A stretch of 64,000 bases of DNA from Sphingobium sp. JS3065 (GCF_026427355.1 NZ_CP102664.1:1612001-1676000), one strand, 5' to 3'. Positions 26,630 through 36,330 are shown, numbered from the stretch's first letter. Program-made: numbers and translations. Notes: generated by a model from the sequence alone, not told the origin.

Positions 26630-28906
26630 TTACGCCGCGCTCCTCCGCATTACCGCTTCCTCGCGATAAGCGATCTTATGCGCAGCTCGCCATAAAACCG
26701 CCCAAGCGTCGGCATAGGCATCATAGACGGCAATCTGATCGTGCGTGAGCTTGTGTTCGAGGGGATCATATTCGACGCCGCAGAAGGTAAGTGCGCGTGC
26801 CGTATAGAGGCCAAGCGCCTTCAGGTCGCGCGCGACAATCTCCATGGCCGCGATCCCGCCGCTGCCGATCGCCGTCATGAACGCTTCGCGGGTGTCGAAG
26901 GCAGAGCCCTGCCCCCACAAACCTAGCCGGCTCGTATAACAAAGATTGGCGGGATCGGTGGCGCCGGTGGCACTGTTATAGAGGATACAGGCGCGCGGCA
27001 GCAGGTTCTGCAGCCGCACACCTGCCAGCCCCTGTTCGGAGCCTTTCTGGGTGCCATATTGTGTGTCGGTGCCGGCGGCATTGGCGAGTTCATGGGCCTC
27101 GTCGATAGCAATGACCCCGTCGAAATCCTCGCCAAGCCAGGCGAGAAGCTGTTGCAGGCGGGATTGTGCGTCGTCGCGCTGAGAGCGGAGCGTCGCGAAG
27201 GTCAGGAACAGGATGCCGCTGTCCATCGTGATCGGCGTACCGAACGCGAAGGCATCAAGCGGCTGGATGTCGATCGCCATGCCGCCGAGCGCGCTCCAGT
27301 CGCGTCGCGCGTCTTCGAGCAGCGCGCTGCTCTTGGAAATCCAGATCGCGCGGCGCTGGCCGCGGCACCAGCGATCAAGAATGCAGGCGGCGATCTGCTG
27401 GCCTTTCCCGACCCCGGTTCCGTCACCGACCATGAAGCCGAGCCGATAGATGTGGCCGTCGGTGTCGGGCGTGAGGAGGGTGCCGGCCTGGTTGGGCACG
27501 AAGCGGCCGGGCAGATCGCGGGCGAAGGCCTGCCCGGCATAGATCACGGTCTCGAGTTGGGCTTCCGACAGCGCCGACACAGCACGCGGCGGCAGCATCG
27601 GCCGATAGGATGGCAGCGGCGGCAGGATCGACGACATTGCCACGGATTCGACAAGTTGGTCAGGATGGGGATTAGCGTCGGTGAAAGCCATGCGGGCGAG
27701 CCGCCAGGGGACATAGATGCCGATCTGCTCACCGGCGGCCGGCGGCGTGGCCAGCGCTTCGTAGGCAAGAAGTTCCGGCTCACCGGCGATCATCGGCGCT
27801 GGAGGTGGCGTTATAGGCCGGAGTGGCTCAACGCGCGCAAACAGGCTGCCGGCGCGCGCCGGGGCTGCCAGTAACGGTCTGGCCGGCCCGAACTGCTCGA
27901 CCGCCACGGGCGGCAGTGGCGGTTCGCCGGCATCCAGGCGCGGCGGCACGTTGAGGACGATCGGCAGCGCGCCGCGCAGATCGGCGACGACGTGACATTC
28001 GGTTTCGCCGATCCAGCCCTTGTCGAAGATCACCAGCCTGATCGAGATCGCGGTGCCATGCTTGGCATAGGGCTGCCCGTTGATCGTGATCTCGAACCGC
28101 GCTGGGACAAGCGACGTGACGGCGTCATAGCCCTGCGATCCCGTGCCATCGCGGGCAGAGGCAGGCGACATGATCGCGACGCAGCGACCGCCGTCGGCAA
28201 GGCGCAACAAGGCGGAACGAAGATGACGCGCGCCGGCATGACGATCCCGGCCTCGGCCCTCGCTGCGTGAGAAGGGAGGATTGATCAGCACGACGTTGGG
28301 GCGATCGGCGGGATCGAGCATGTCATGGATGAATTCGGCATCGTGGCGGCTGACCTGCTGGTCGAGGGTCAGTGCCAGAAGATCGGCGCGCAGCGGGTCG
28401 CGCTCGTTGAGGATCAGTTGGGCGCCAAGCTGCCGCGCATGAACGGCGAGCATGCCGGTGCCGGCCGACGGTTCAAGCACCGTATCAGCGTCGGTGATCC
28501 GGGCAGCATGGGCGGCGAGCCACGCCAGATGCAACGGCGTGGAGAATTGCTGCAGGTCGACCTGGCGCTCGCTGCGATAACTCTGGGTCGGCAGCAATCG
28601 GGAAAGGCGGTCGCGTGCGGCGGTCGCGGCGACAGGGTTGTCATAGTCGATAAGGCCAATCGCGGGATCGAGGGCGAGCAGCACCTGGGCGGCCTCGAGC
28701 GCCTCATAGGCGTCACGCATCGACCAATCGCCCCAGGCGTCCGAACCGCCGAAGCGCTCGCGCATCATGGCTTTGAGCGTCTGGCGGGAGACGCTTGTCC
28801 CCTTGGCGAGACGGCCCGTGAGGAGCCTGGCGATGTCGAGGAGCGAGATTGCCTTGGCGCACGGTTCGGACACCGCGGCAGGCGCGGCGAAGAGCGGATA
28901 GGTCAT
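26630..28906 (-). pseudogene. N6-methyltransferase/strawberry-notch helicase, N-terminal half (split by RIT)
   Basis: The start at ATG 28906 has GGAG eight bases upstream. Residues about 90-330 form an adenine-methyltransferase-like domain: VLEPSAGTGMLAVHA (SAM motif I) and NPPFSRSEG (catalytic NPPF). The strawberry-notch N-domain follows, with Walker A GDGTGVGKGQQ, DEAH box IAIDEAHELANAAG and YNSATGATDP. Native coding ends near ...DAYADAWAV; the last 23 codons (from TTA at 26695) and the TAA come from the RIT end. With the other half the protein would be about 1436 residues, the usual size for these plasmid methylase-helicases. The likely role is DNA processing or protection on the element; it is not established. 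Confidence 0.82.
26631..26672 (-). repeat. RIT right inverted repeat
   Basis: A 42-bp arm complementary to 22867-22908 with one mismatch. Just outside it the dyad ATAAG-ATCG-CTTAT spans the end of the repeat, which has the look of a recombinase core site. Confidence 0.88.
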
Positions 28907-29989
28907 GGGCGGTTCTCCAGCAAATGATCGAGAGCCCCTGGCCCTCACCCCGCCGCTTCCCCCTTCCCTCCCCGATCCCCGATCCCCGAACGGCGCGCGG
29001 TAGATGTCTGCCGCCCATTGCTCGATCCACGCATCGGTGATTTCGTCATGATCGAGGTCTCCGCTTTCGATCAGGTCGCGAATCTCCGCTCGGGCGTGCC
29101 GAATGGCCGCCTCCCAAGCGTTCGCGGGAAAGCTCGAACAGGATCTGGCAGCTTGGTGTCGAAGGCGACGGGGAGGTTCGGTGAGGCGGGCGAGCTGCTG
29201 ATGCGTCCATCGTTCCATATGCTCGGCGACCAGCGCGTCCGACTTGGACATCCGGCGCCGATAGGCATCCCGTCGTGCTGCGATGCCATAGGCCTGGCTG
29301 TCGATCGACGCGATCCGCCCGGAAAATGGGGCAAGATAAGGCAGTGCCGACCCTTTGACGCCGAAAGCGTGAAGGGTGACACCGGCTGGCAGAATGCGGT
29401 CGAGATGCTCGACGACGGCAATGAGGCCTTCAGGTCCGGCGATCTCGCGGCGGCACATGCTACCCACGCCGATGACCGTTCCCGGCTGAATCGACAGCCA
29501 AAGCGCGTCGATACAGCGCTCATAATCGCTCGGGCGCCGTCCTTGGATCACAGGCATCAGGCGATCGAGTAACCCCAAATCGGCGGCACGCTCGCGGCAG
29601 TCCCGGTTAGCGCGGATCGTCCGCGAGATGCGGTCGAGAACCTCCTCGCGATCGGCGGCGACTTCCGTTTCGGTGCAATAATCGAGACTCGCAATGCGCC
29701 GGAACGGAAAGGCGCTGGCGAGATGAAAATAGTCGTCCACGCTCCAGGGGAAGCCGCGGTAGCAGGCCATTGCCACGAATCCGGCGCTGTCGAGGTCGAG
29801 CGCGGCAAGGCCATAAGCATTGGCGAGTTGCCCGAGCCGCCATCCGGTCCATTCGCGCCAACCGCGTCGGCTGGACCAGGAAGATAGGGCATTGGCGGAT
29901 ATCAGCATGGGCTGCTGCAGGCGTCGCGCCCGGGTGAGGATGGGACCCTCGTTCAGATGGGGCAAGCCGATGACGATCTCTATCGACAT
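28907..29989 (-). CDS. TGT/DpdA-like (queuine tRNA-ribosyltransferase-like) protein, in frame with the helicase gene
   Basis: A 361-codon region opening MSIEIVIGLPHLNEGP at ATG 29989. LDSAGFVAM matches the catalytic DSGGFQ motif of tRNA-guanine transglycosylases. IASLDYCTE, GVGSMCRREIAGP and LHAFGVKGSALPYL match further TGT-fold motifs. These enzymes exchange a base for a 7-deazaguanine in tRNA, or in DNA for DpdA-type enzymes; which applies here is unknown. No stop codon separates it from the methylase-helicase start at 28906. The link is low-complexity (GDRGSGREGGSGG) and contains a short GGGATCG repeat, so a real fusion and a lost stop are both possible. The frame also extends upstream without meaning to 30499. 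Confidence 0.65.
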
Positions 29990-30048
29990 GGCGACACGGG
30001 AAAATCGGGGCCACAGCCTATGCCGCGACCCCGATTTCCTCGTTTCGA

Positions 30049-32091
30049 TCAGGCCGCCTCGGGCAGTATGACCGGTTTGTCGTCCTGCATCTGCTCGGCG
30101 TCGCCCAGGTCCTGATCGTTCGCCATCATCGGCGCATCTCCGAACAGGGTCTCGTCGGCCTCCGCATCCTCCGTGGCAAACCGCATCGGTCCGGGAAGCC
30201 AGGCGATCGCCCGCTCCTTGACCTCCGCCTCGGCGATGATCTGGCCGGCGAACAACTTTTCGGACGATGCGGCAAGATCGAACTTGCGCGATGCCGCATA
30301 GCGGCTCTTCAGTTCGTTGCCGCCAATGGCCTCGAACAGCTTCAGGATCGCAGGCTTGGTGATGCGATCGAAGAAGTTGCGCGCGGTCGGACGCCACCAG
30401 GCCGCGACATCGATGCGAAGCTTGGCCCCCAGATGATTGAGGAAGCTGCCGCCGGTCATGCCGTCGGGAACGGCATGGAGCGTCCGGGCAACCGCCCAAC
30501 CGAGCCAGGCCGCGCGGGCGCCGTCATCGAGCGCGCAGAAGGCATCATAGCGCTCATGGATCTCCCTATAGTTGATCCAGCTCCGATCGAGCGCTTCGTC
30601 GAGCTTCGCCCAGGCCTGTGCGGCCGGAGTGTCGCTGGTAAAGCCGGAGACGCGCGGGCTCGGCGACCTTGCCCGAAGTTCGCTAGGCATCCCGTAATAG
30701 CCCGCGCGGCAGGCATCATCGACCATGATGAAGGTGCCGAGATCAAGTGCGAAGTGCGGGTCATTGGCGATATGAAGCGCGAGCAGCTCGGTTTTCATCA
30801 TCGCCAGTTCGTCCTTGAGCTTCTGGCTGTAGCGCTCGGTCGCGGGTGACTCTGCGTCCTCCCCGTCATGCTCGGCCGCATCCTCGTCGTCACCGATGTC
30901 TTCGTCTTCATCCTCCTCGTCGGGGTCTTCCGAAACCGCGACATAGAGCTGCTCGTAGATGCAGGGCTGGCCGTCCTTGCCGATCATGACATAGGCGATC
31001 GCCGAGGCTTTCTGCGTTTCCGTAATGACCTCCTGCGTATCGATGATCGCGCCGATCTCTTCCTCGAGCGCCTCGACCCGATCGGACTGTTCCTCGGTAT
31101 AACCGTCGGCTTCCTCGGCTTGCCTTTCGATTTCGGCGATCTCCGTTTCGATCTCCGCCTTGCGAACCTCGGCCTCGGGTGCGAGCGGGGCAGGCTCGCC
31201 GACGAGACGCGCGAGCTGGAAGGTCTCCGAATAGGGAATGGTCGTTGCCGGGATCGTGCGGACTTCGGCAAACCCTTCACGGTCGCGGATCGCTTCCGCT
31301 GCCGTCGCGAGCGCCTCGGCGGCGAGACGGTCGACCAGGTCGCCGTCGCGCCAGATCTCTGTGATGGTGTTGGAGAAGAGGTCGCTGTCGATGTGACCGC
31401 CCGCCGCGACATAGGCTTCGCGGCCGACGAGCAGTGCCTTGGGATCACCGCCATTGTACGAGCCGCTGGCGAGATGCCGCCGGATCTCGTTCACATTATG
31501 CCGGTGATAGCTGGTTGCCATCTGCTCGAACACCTTCGCCTGCCGCTCGGTGTCGGAGGTGCTGGCATAGGCCGTGGCGACTTCCAGCGTGATCTCGCTT
31601 GTGCGCAGCGCCTCGAAGACCGGTTCCGCCAAGCCTGCAAGGCGCAGCCTGCCGAGTACGAAACGCTCGGTTTTGCCGAAGCGCTTGGCAACGTCGACGG
31701 GCGTCTTCTTTTCGCGCTCGATGATAGCCTGGAAGCCCCGGCATTCGTCAGCCGGATTCATGGCGAGATTGAAGTAGTTTTCGGCCATGCTCATCTCGAT
31801 GGCGTCGCGGGCATTCTTCACCGGAAGGACCGGGACCATGAAATCCTCGCCGAAAATGCCCTTGGCGATGAGGCTGTGAATACGGTCGAGCCGGCGACCG
31901 CCACCGAAGATGCTGTAATGGCCCTTCTTGCGCGGCACGGCGACGCCAATCAGGTTCTGAAGGACGATGCCGCTCTCGCCGATATTGGCTTCCAGTTCGG
32001 CATCCGCATCCGCATCGCTTTGGGTGCGGACATTGTGAGGCGATTTGGTGCAGTCCAGGGCCCGCACGTAGATGATGTTCGGGTTCGTCAT
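30049..32091 (-). CDS. ParB/Spo0J-like protein
   Basis: A 680-residue protein; I start at ATG 32091, eight bases after GGAG. The N-terminal ParB/Srx CTPase-like domain (about residues 5-120) contains NVRTQSDADADAELEANIGE and HYSIFGGGRRLDRI. The central helix-turn-helix (TPVDVAKRFGKTERFVLGRL) is the DNA-binding part. The long C-terminus, with an acidic stretch (SEDPDEEDEDEDIGDDED), is typical of the large ParB-like proteins of alphaproteobacterial plasmids and ICEs rather than chromosomal ParB. No ParA gene is adjacent, so a role in regulation or nuclease-like maintenance is as likely as partition. Confidence 0.8.
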   Translation of the reverse strand: MTNPNIIYVRALDCTKSPHNVRTQSDADADAELEANIGESGIVLQNLIGVAVPRKKGHYSIFGGGRRLDRIHSLIAKGIFGEDFMVPVLPVKNARDAIEMSMAENYFNLAMNPADECRGFQAIIEREKKTPVDVAKRFGKTERFVLGRLRLAGLAEPVFEALRTSEITLEVATAYASTSDTERQAKVFEQMATSYHRHNVNEIRRHLASGSYNGGDPKALLVGREAYVAAGGHIDSDLFSNTITEIWRDGDLVDRLAAEALATAAEAIRDREGFAEVRTIPATTIPYSETFQLARLVGEPAPLAPEAEVRKAEIETEIAEIERQAEEADGYTEEQSDRVEALEEEIGAIIDTQEVITETQKASAIAYVMIGKDGQPCIYEQLYVAVSEDPDEEDEDEDIGDDEDAAEHDGEDAESPATERYSQKLKDELAMMKTELLALHIANDPHFALDLGTFIMVDDACRAGYYGMPSELRARSPSPRVSGFTSDTPAAQAWAKLDEALDRSWINYREIHERYDAFCALDDGARAAWLGWAVARTLHAVPDGMTGGSFLNHLGAKLRIDVAAWWRPTARNFFDRITKPAILKLFEAIGGNELKSRYAASRKFDLAASSEKLFAGQIIAEAEVKERAIAWLPGPMRFATEDAEADETLFGDAPMMANDQDLGDAEQMQDDKPVILPEAA

Positions 32092-32124
32092 GGGGTTCAC
32101 TCCAATGGCGGAGCCACCTGACCA

Positions 32125-33036
32125 TCAGGCCGCTAACCGCACCCGATCACCCACCTCCTTCCCCTCCCGCAGCAGCACGCGGTTCCAATCGTTCAACCGA
32201 TACCAGGGCCAATGGGTCACGATCTCGCGACCGGCGCGCGCATAGGCGAGCTGGGCCTGTCGCTCGGCCAGGCGGCCGGCGAGATCATTGTCGGGCAGGA
32301 GAATGAGGCGCTCGACGAAATCGGGGATCGCGATACGGGCCAGTCGTTCACTGCCAAGAGCCGCCCAGACCGGGATACCCAGCAGAAGCGCCGCGGATTC
32401 CGCGGTCTCGATCCCCTCAGCGATGCCGAGGCAATTGCCCGGCCGGTATAACTGAACGGCGCCTGCAAGCGGTCGCCCCAATGTCAGCTTGGGCTTGGGA
32501 AGATCGGCTGCAAGTCCGGCATTGGCGCGATCGAGAAAGTTTCTCTGGACCGCCACGATCCGCGATTGCTCGCGGACGGCCGCTATCAATGCTGGCCGAA
32601 AGCGAACCGACCGTCCTCGCCCAAGCGGCGTGCGCGGGTGGAAACGCAACGCCGGTGACAGATGCACAATACCCCGAGCAGCAAGATAGGCGGCTGCAGG
32701 CGTATCAGCGATGGGGCTGGCTTGATTCCAGATCGTACGAGCACGCTCGGCCATATCTGTGTCGTAATGCGACGACGCGAGCGGTCCCACATTATGCTCC
32801 ACGGGAACATCCAGCTTCATTCGCCGGACCGCTCGAATGATGTCGACGCCCGAGCAACCGGCGAAACATTTGAACAACAGGCTCCGATCGCCAATGCGTA
32901 CCGACAGACTGGGCGTCCGGTCGGCATGGGCAGGGCAGCAGCACATCCCGCCATTGGGACGCCAGACGCCGCCAAGCCTTTTGACGAGCTCGGACGCCGC
33001 GGCCTCGAGTTCAAGATTACGTGCTGAATTCGACAT
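32125..33036 (-). CDS. CHC2 zinc-finger / Toprim primase-like protein
   Basis: A 303-residue protein. CHC2-type zinc-binding residues appear in CCCPAHADRTPSLSV and LLFKCFAGCSG (about residues 32-62). The Toprim catalytic Glu is in GIAEGIETAESA and the DxD-like pair in LLPDNDLAGR. It lacks the central RNA-polymerase domain of DnaG and resembles the plasmid primase-like family (DUF7146-Toprim). A role in element replication or in priming after transfer is inferred. It is divergent from luxR across a 224-bp gap and precedes the parB-like gene by 33 bp. Confidence 0.8.
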   Translation of the reverse strand: MSNSARNLELEAAASELVKRLGGVWRPNGGMCCCPAHADRTPSLSVRIGDRSLLFKCFAGCSGVDIIRAVRRMKLDVPVEHNVGPLASSHYDTDMAERARTIWNQASPIADTPAAAYLAARGIVHLSPALRFHPRTPLGRGRSVRFRPALIAAVREQSRIVAVQRNFLDRANAGLAADLPKPKLTLGRPLAGAVQLYRPGNCLGIAEGIETAESAALLLGIPVWAALGSERLARIAIPDFVERLILLPDNDLAGRLAERQAQLAYARAGREIVTHWPWYRLNDWNRVLLREGKEVGDRVRLAA

Positions 33037-33260
33037 GGGGCTGGGTCCACTGAGCTAGAGACTGACCAACAGCCCGATCCCCCTTCCCTTCTCCGGTCCC
33101 GCTCACATTCCTGCAGCGCGACACGACGGCCGTTAGACCGCCGCGCGCAATTCGATCCGAAATGGCGATTATGGCGGAAAGCCGCAATTTCTGCGCAAAA
33201 TGTTACAAGAAGCCCGCCACCAAAGGAAGATGCTGAGCCTCTCAACTTTGGAGCGAGCAG

Positions 33261-34019
33261 ATGGTGGACCAGTTTAACTTCAAGAAGATGATCAACGGCT
33301 TCCTGAGCGTGCAGATGGAGGATCAGTTACATCTCCATTTGGAACAATGTGCCTTTGATCTTGGATTTCGACAGTTCGCCATGGGGCATCATGTCGACCT
33401 CTCAGGGCCTCCACAGGACGCCATTCGTATCACCAACTATCATCCCGCATGGATCGAACGATCGCTCGGCGAAGGTTATTTCGTCTACGATCCCGTCCAT
33501 TTGGCGAGCACCCGGACCGCGATGGGCTTTCTCTGGTCCGATGTGCCGACGATGATCCGGCTCACCCAGAAGCAGAAGATCATCCTCGATGCAGCCCGCC
33601 CCTATGGTCTCAGCGAAGGCTATACAATTCCTGTGCATGTTCCTGGAGAGTATCGCGGCACCTGTTCCTTCGGCGGGGACTCGTTGGAACGGCTTCGCCC
33701 CAACGCACTGCCGATCGCCAACATGATCGGGACTTATGCGTTCGAAGCGGCGCGCCGCATCATGCGAACGCGCCGCGGAATTCCCCAGGGTCTGGACGCG
33801 CTGCCCCAGTTGACCGAACGCCAGCGCGACTCGCTCGTTCTGGTCGCACGCGGAAAAGGAGATCCGGAAATCGGTGTTCTCCTCGGAATCTCGGCGGCGA
33901 CCGCGCATGAACATGTCGAGAATGTCCGCCGCGCCTATGGCAACGCGCAACGCCCGCTCCTGATCGCGCGGGCGTTGTTCGATGGTCAGATCTCCTTTTC
34001 GGAAGTGTTTGGACGCTGA
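33261..34019 (+). CDS. LuxR-family quorum-sensing regulator
   Basis: A 252-residue regulator. Residues 20-165 form an autoinducer-binding domain: RITNYHPAWIERSLGEGYFVYDPV contains the Trp, Tyr and Asp positions that contact acyl-homoserine lactones. Residues 185-245 form the LuxR helix-turn-helix (LTERQRDSLVLVARGKGD, then EIGVLLGISAATAHEHVENV). It is directly upstream of the luxI-like gene on the same strand, so it is the probable cognate receptor. ATG 33261 follows GGAGCGAG. Confidence 0.88.
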   Translation: MVDQFNFKKMINGFLSVQMEDQLHLHLEQCAFDLGFRQFAMGHHVDLSGPPQDAIRITNYHPAWIERSLGEGYFVYDPVHLASTRTAMGFLWSDVPTMIRLTQKQKIILDAARPYGLSEGYTIPVHVPGEYRGTCSFGGDSLERLRPNALPIANMIGTYAFEAARRIMRTRRGIPQGLDALPQLTERQRDSLVLVARGKGDPEIGVLLGISAATAHEHVENVRRAYGNAQRPLLIARALFDGQISFSEVFGR

Positions 34020-34041
34020 CAACCCCCTGATCAGCGGGTCG

Positions 34042-34062
34042 CAACCGAGGCGCCTTTGGTTG
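34042..34062 (+). promoter_or_regulatory. Inverted repeat between luxR and luxI
   Basis: CAACC...GGTTG with an inner GGCGCC, 21 bp, in the 77-bp gap. Another dyad around CTGATCAG lies at 34027-34034. Either could be a lux-box-like operator for luxI; the first could also be an attenuating hairpin. Confidence 0.35.
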
Positions 34063-34096
34063 AGCTGTTCTTCCGCTAACCAGCGGGAGAAGCTCC

Positions 34097-34723
34097 ATGA
34101 TTCAATATTTCGCGGGCCATGCCCGCCCAGGCGCCTCGGCTATACTCGACAATATGCACCGGGACCGCAAGCGCGTGTTCGTCGATATGCGCCAATGGGA
34201 AGTTCCAGTCGTCGACGGGCAATTCGAGATCGATCAGTTCGACGGCGAGGATGCCGTCTATCTGATCAGCGCGGCAGAGGACGGTGAGCATTTCGGATCG
34301 ATCCGCCTGCTGCCGACCGACCGGCCGCATCTGCTGGGCTCGATCTTTCCACATCTGTGCGATGGGCCGCCTCCGTCCGGAGCCGATATCTGGGAGATCA
34401 CCCGCGGCTGCCTTTCGCCGCGCCTGCGCGCGGCGGAACGGCTGCGTGTTCGGAACCGCCTTACGACGGCCGCAGTGCAATATGCGCTGCTGCATGGCAT
34501 CACGCGCTTCGTCTGCGTCGCGGATTCAGGATGGCTGACCCAGATCCTGACGCTGGGTTGGCACTGCGAGCCGCTCGGAGAGCCCCGGATGATTGCCGAC
34601 TCCACGACGGGCGCGTTGCAAATCCATATCTCCGGACGGACAATTGAGCAGCTCCGCCAAGCCGGCACCTATGCCTCGGTTACCCTTCAACTCGGCGGCG
34701 TCGCAACGCCGCTTGCGGCGTAG
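34097..34723 (+). CDS. luxI: LuxI-family acyl-homoserine lactone synthase
   Basis: A 208-residue autoinducer synthase of the usual length, making N-acyl-homoserine lactone from SAM and an acyl carrier. The N-terminal Arg and Trp are in RDRKRVFVDMRQWEVPV. DQFDGEDAVYLISA carries the Asp pair, GSIRLLPTD the Arg, and ADIWEITRGCLSP the conserved Glu-Ile-x-Arg. These match the invariant positions of LuxI. It lies 77 bp after luxR and 10 bp before the dioxygenase-like gene. The acyl-chain specificity cannot be read from the sequence. Confidence 0.88.
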   Translation: MIQYFAGHARPGASAILDNMHRDRKRVFVDMRQWEVPVVDGQFEIDQFDGEDAVYLISAAEDGEHFGSIRLLPTDRPHLLGSIFPHLCDGPPPSGADIWEITRGCLSPRLRAAERLRVRNRLTTAAVQYALLHGITRFVCVADSGWLTQILTLGWHCEPLGEPRMIADSTTGALQIHISGRTIEQLRQAGTYASVTLQLGGVATPLAA

Positions 34724-34733
34724 GGAGGCAACC

Positions 34734-35645
34734 ATGCTCATGGAGCCCATCCCTGACCCAAGGGACATTGCCGTCGCAACATGGGTGGAAGCGCTGTCCG
34801 CTGATGGCTATTGCATCATCCCCGATGCGATCTCGCCTGCCGCGGTCGACGTTCTCGCCACCGATCTTGCGGACGATTTCGCCAGGACGCCACATGCGTC
34901 GGGACCATTTTACGGCGAATGGACCAAGCGCTTTCATGGTTTGCTGCGGCGATCACCCCACATGGACGCGTTCGTTCGTCACGCGCTCGTGCTGGAGATC
35001 GTCGAGAGCATCCTGGGGGCCGGCTGCGACAGCATCCAGCTCAACCTCACCCAGGCGATCGAAATCCTGCCCGGCGGTCGTGTCCAGCCCCCGCACCGGG
35101 ACCAGGATATGTGGCCGGTGCGGGCGCCCGGGGTCGAATATCTGGTCAATGTGATGTGGCCGTTCACGCCGTACACCGAAGCCAATGGCGCCACGCGCAT
35201 TTGGCCGGGGAGCCATCTGCGACAGGACGAGATCCTCATCGATCCTGTAGAAGCGATCCCGGCCGAGCTTGATCCGGGGGCCGCCCTCCTGTTTCTGGGC
35301 TCCACGCTGCATGGTGGCGGCGCGAACCGAACGGCGATTTCGCGACGCGGCATGATCGTGAGCTACAGCCTGGGCTGGCTCAAGCCTTATGAATTGCCGT
35401 GGCTGGCTTATCCCCCCGAGGTCGCGCGCGCGTTCCCTGCCCGCCTCGCCGCGCTTGCGGGCTATCGGGCCCATCGGCCCAATCTCGGCACGTTCGAAGG
35501 GCGCTGTCCCTCGACACTGCTCGACGAGAAGGCCGCTGGCTCCCTTGGCGCTGTCGATGCACTGAGGCCGGAACAGGAAGCGCTGATCGAGCAATTTTAT
35601 GCTGGAACATTGCCGGCCGGGCTGCGGCTGGCGGATCGGAGGTGA
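34734..35645 (+). CDS. Phytanoyl-CoA dioxygenase (PhyH)-like enzyme
   Basis: A 303-residue Fe(II)/2-oxoglutarate oxygenase-like protein. ATG 34734 is chosen for the GGGAGG site just upstream; the longer frame overlaps luxI. The iron-binding HxD is in PPHRDQDMW, the distal His in STLHGGGANRT, and Arg two turns later probably binds 2-oxoglutarate. The short gap and shared strand with luxI suggest it acts on the signal, its acyl chain, or a product under the same control. PhyH-like genes are known to accompany luxI in some sphingomonads, but the substrate is unknown to me. Confidence 0.82.
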   Translation: MLMEPIPDPRDIAVATWVEALSADGYCIIPDAISPAAVDVLATDLADDFARTPHASGPFYGEWTKRFHGLLRRSPHMDAFVRHALVLEIVESILGAGCDSIQLNLTQAIEILPGGRVQPPHRDQDMWPVRAPGVEYLVNVMWPFTPYTEANGATRIWPGSHLRQDEILIDPVEAIPAELDPGAALLFLGSTLHGGGANRTAISRRGMIVSYSLGWLKPYELPWLAYPPEVARAFPARLAALAGYRAHRPNLGTFEGRCPSTLLDEKAAGSLGAVDALRPEQEALIEQFYAGTLPAGLRLADRR

Positions 35646-35648
35646 CCC

Positions 35649-36044
35649 ATGAGCGGCGCCCTACCCAGCGTCATGGCAACGCTCGACCGGTGCGTGATGA
35701 TCAGCCTTGCAGTTCGCGCGCACTGCCTCCTCGGCAACCGATTTGGCAGCGACCTGTTTTCGATGCCGGCTCTCAACATGCTGTTTGATCTGTATGCGCG
35801 CGAGGATCGCCGGCCCAGATCGTTGACCAGCCTTTGCGGCGCATCGAAGGCGCCGGCCCGGACTGCGTTGCGGATGATCCACCGAATGATCGAGCGTAAT
35901 CTGCTCGTCCGGACACCCGATCCGCGTGATCAGCGCCGGATCAATGTCGACCTATCGCCCGAGGGAACCGCGTTGCTCGACGCCTATTTCGATGGCCTTC
36001 TCGACATACTTGCGAAGCCCGAACTGAAGGAGTGTCCGCCATGA
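35649..36044 (+). CDS. MarR-like winged-helix regulator
   Basis: A 131-residue protein. The winged-helix part SLTSLCGASKAPARTALR, then MIHRMIERNLLVRTPDPRDQRRI, is MarR-like, with the wing DPRDQRRINVDLS. It starts 3 bp after the dioxygenase stop and so is co-transcribed. It could control the quorum-sensing operon or the downstream sigma factor. No ligand is inferable. The 286-bp gap that follows precedes the sigma-factor gene and must hold that gene's promoter. Confidence 0.75.
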   Translation: MSGALPSVMATLDRCVMISLAVRAHCLLGNRFGSDLFSMPALNMLFDLYAREDRRPRSLTSLCGASKAPARTALRMIHRMIERNLLVRTPDPRDQRRINVDLSPEGTALLDAYFDGLLDILAKPELKECPP

Positions 36045-36330
36045 ATCATGGGTGGCAACGGCCCCGTCCCTTTCAAAGGCAATTTCGTGACGTCGTCCTC
36101 TTGCATCCGATATGGAGTTAATGCACATTTTGGGTGCAGCGCGGAAATAGGCTGGAAGCCGTCTGCAGGATAAACCTACCAGGCATAAAATGCGCCGATC
36201 CATGACGGTTGGGCGCGCGCATTGGACTTAAGTAGGCCGGCCCGCCTGGACGGATCCGTCGTGACTGAATTTCCTGACACGCTCACCGGCGCGCTTCGCT
36301 CTGCGCCCTCGTGGTCCTGTGCTTGACGCA

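Larger units (their letters stand above)
22867..26695 (-). mobile_element. Recombinase-in-trio (RIT) element
   Basis: Three overlapping tyrosine-recombinase genes in one direction are bounded by 42-bp inverted repeats with a single mismatch (22867-22908 and 26631-26672). This is the defining layout of RIT elements. It is inserted in a strawberry-notch helicase gene. Taking out 22867-26695 restores a continuous frame (...ADAWAV then LIHQNLDTV...). The outer right border at 26695 is inferred from that frame; the right end thus carries 23 bp beyond the repeat that the left end lacks. Confidence 0.82.

Noticed and set aside
28907..30499. A single 1289-residue protein starting at 30499
   Set aside because: The first 170 codons overlap the ParB-like gene and have no coding character; the TGT-like part starts at 29989 and the methylase-helicase at 28906.
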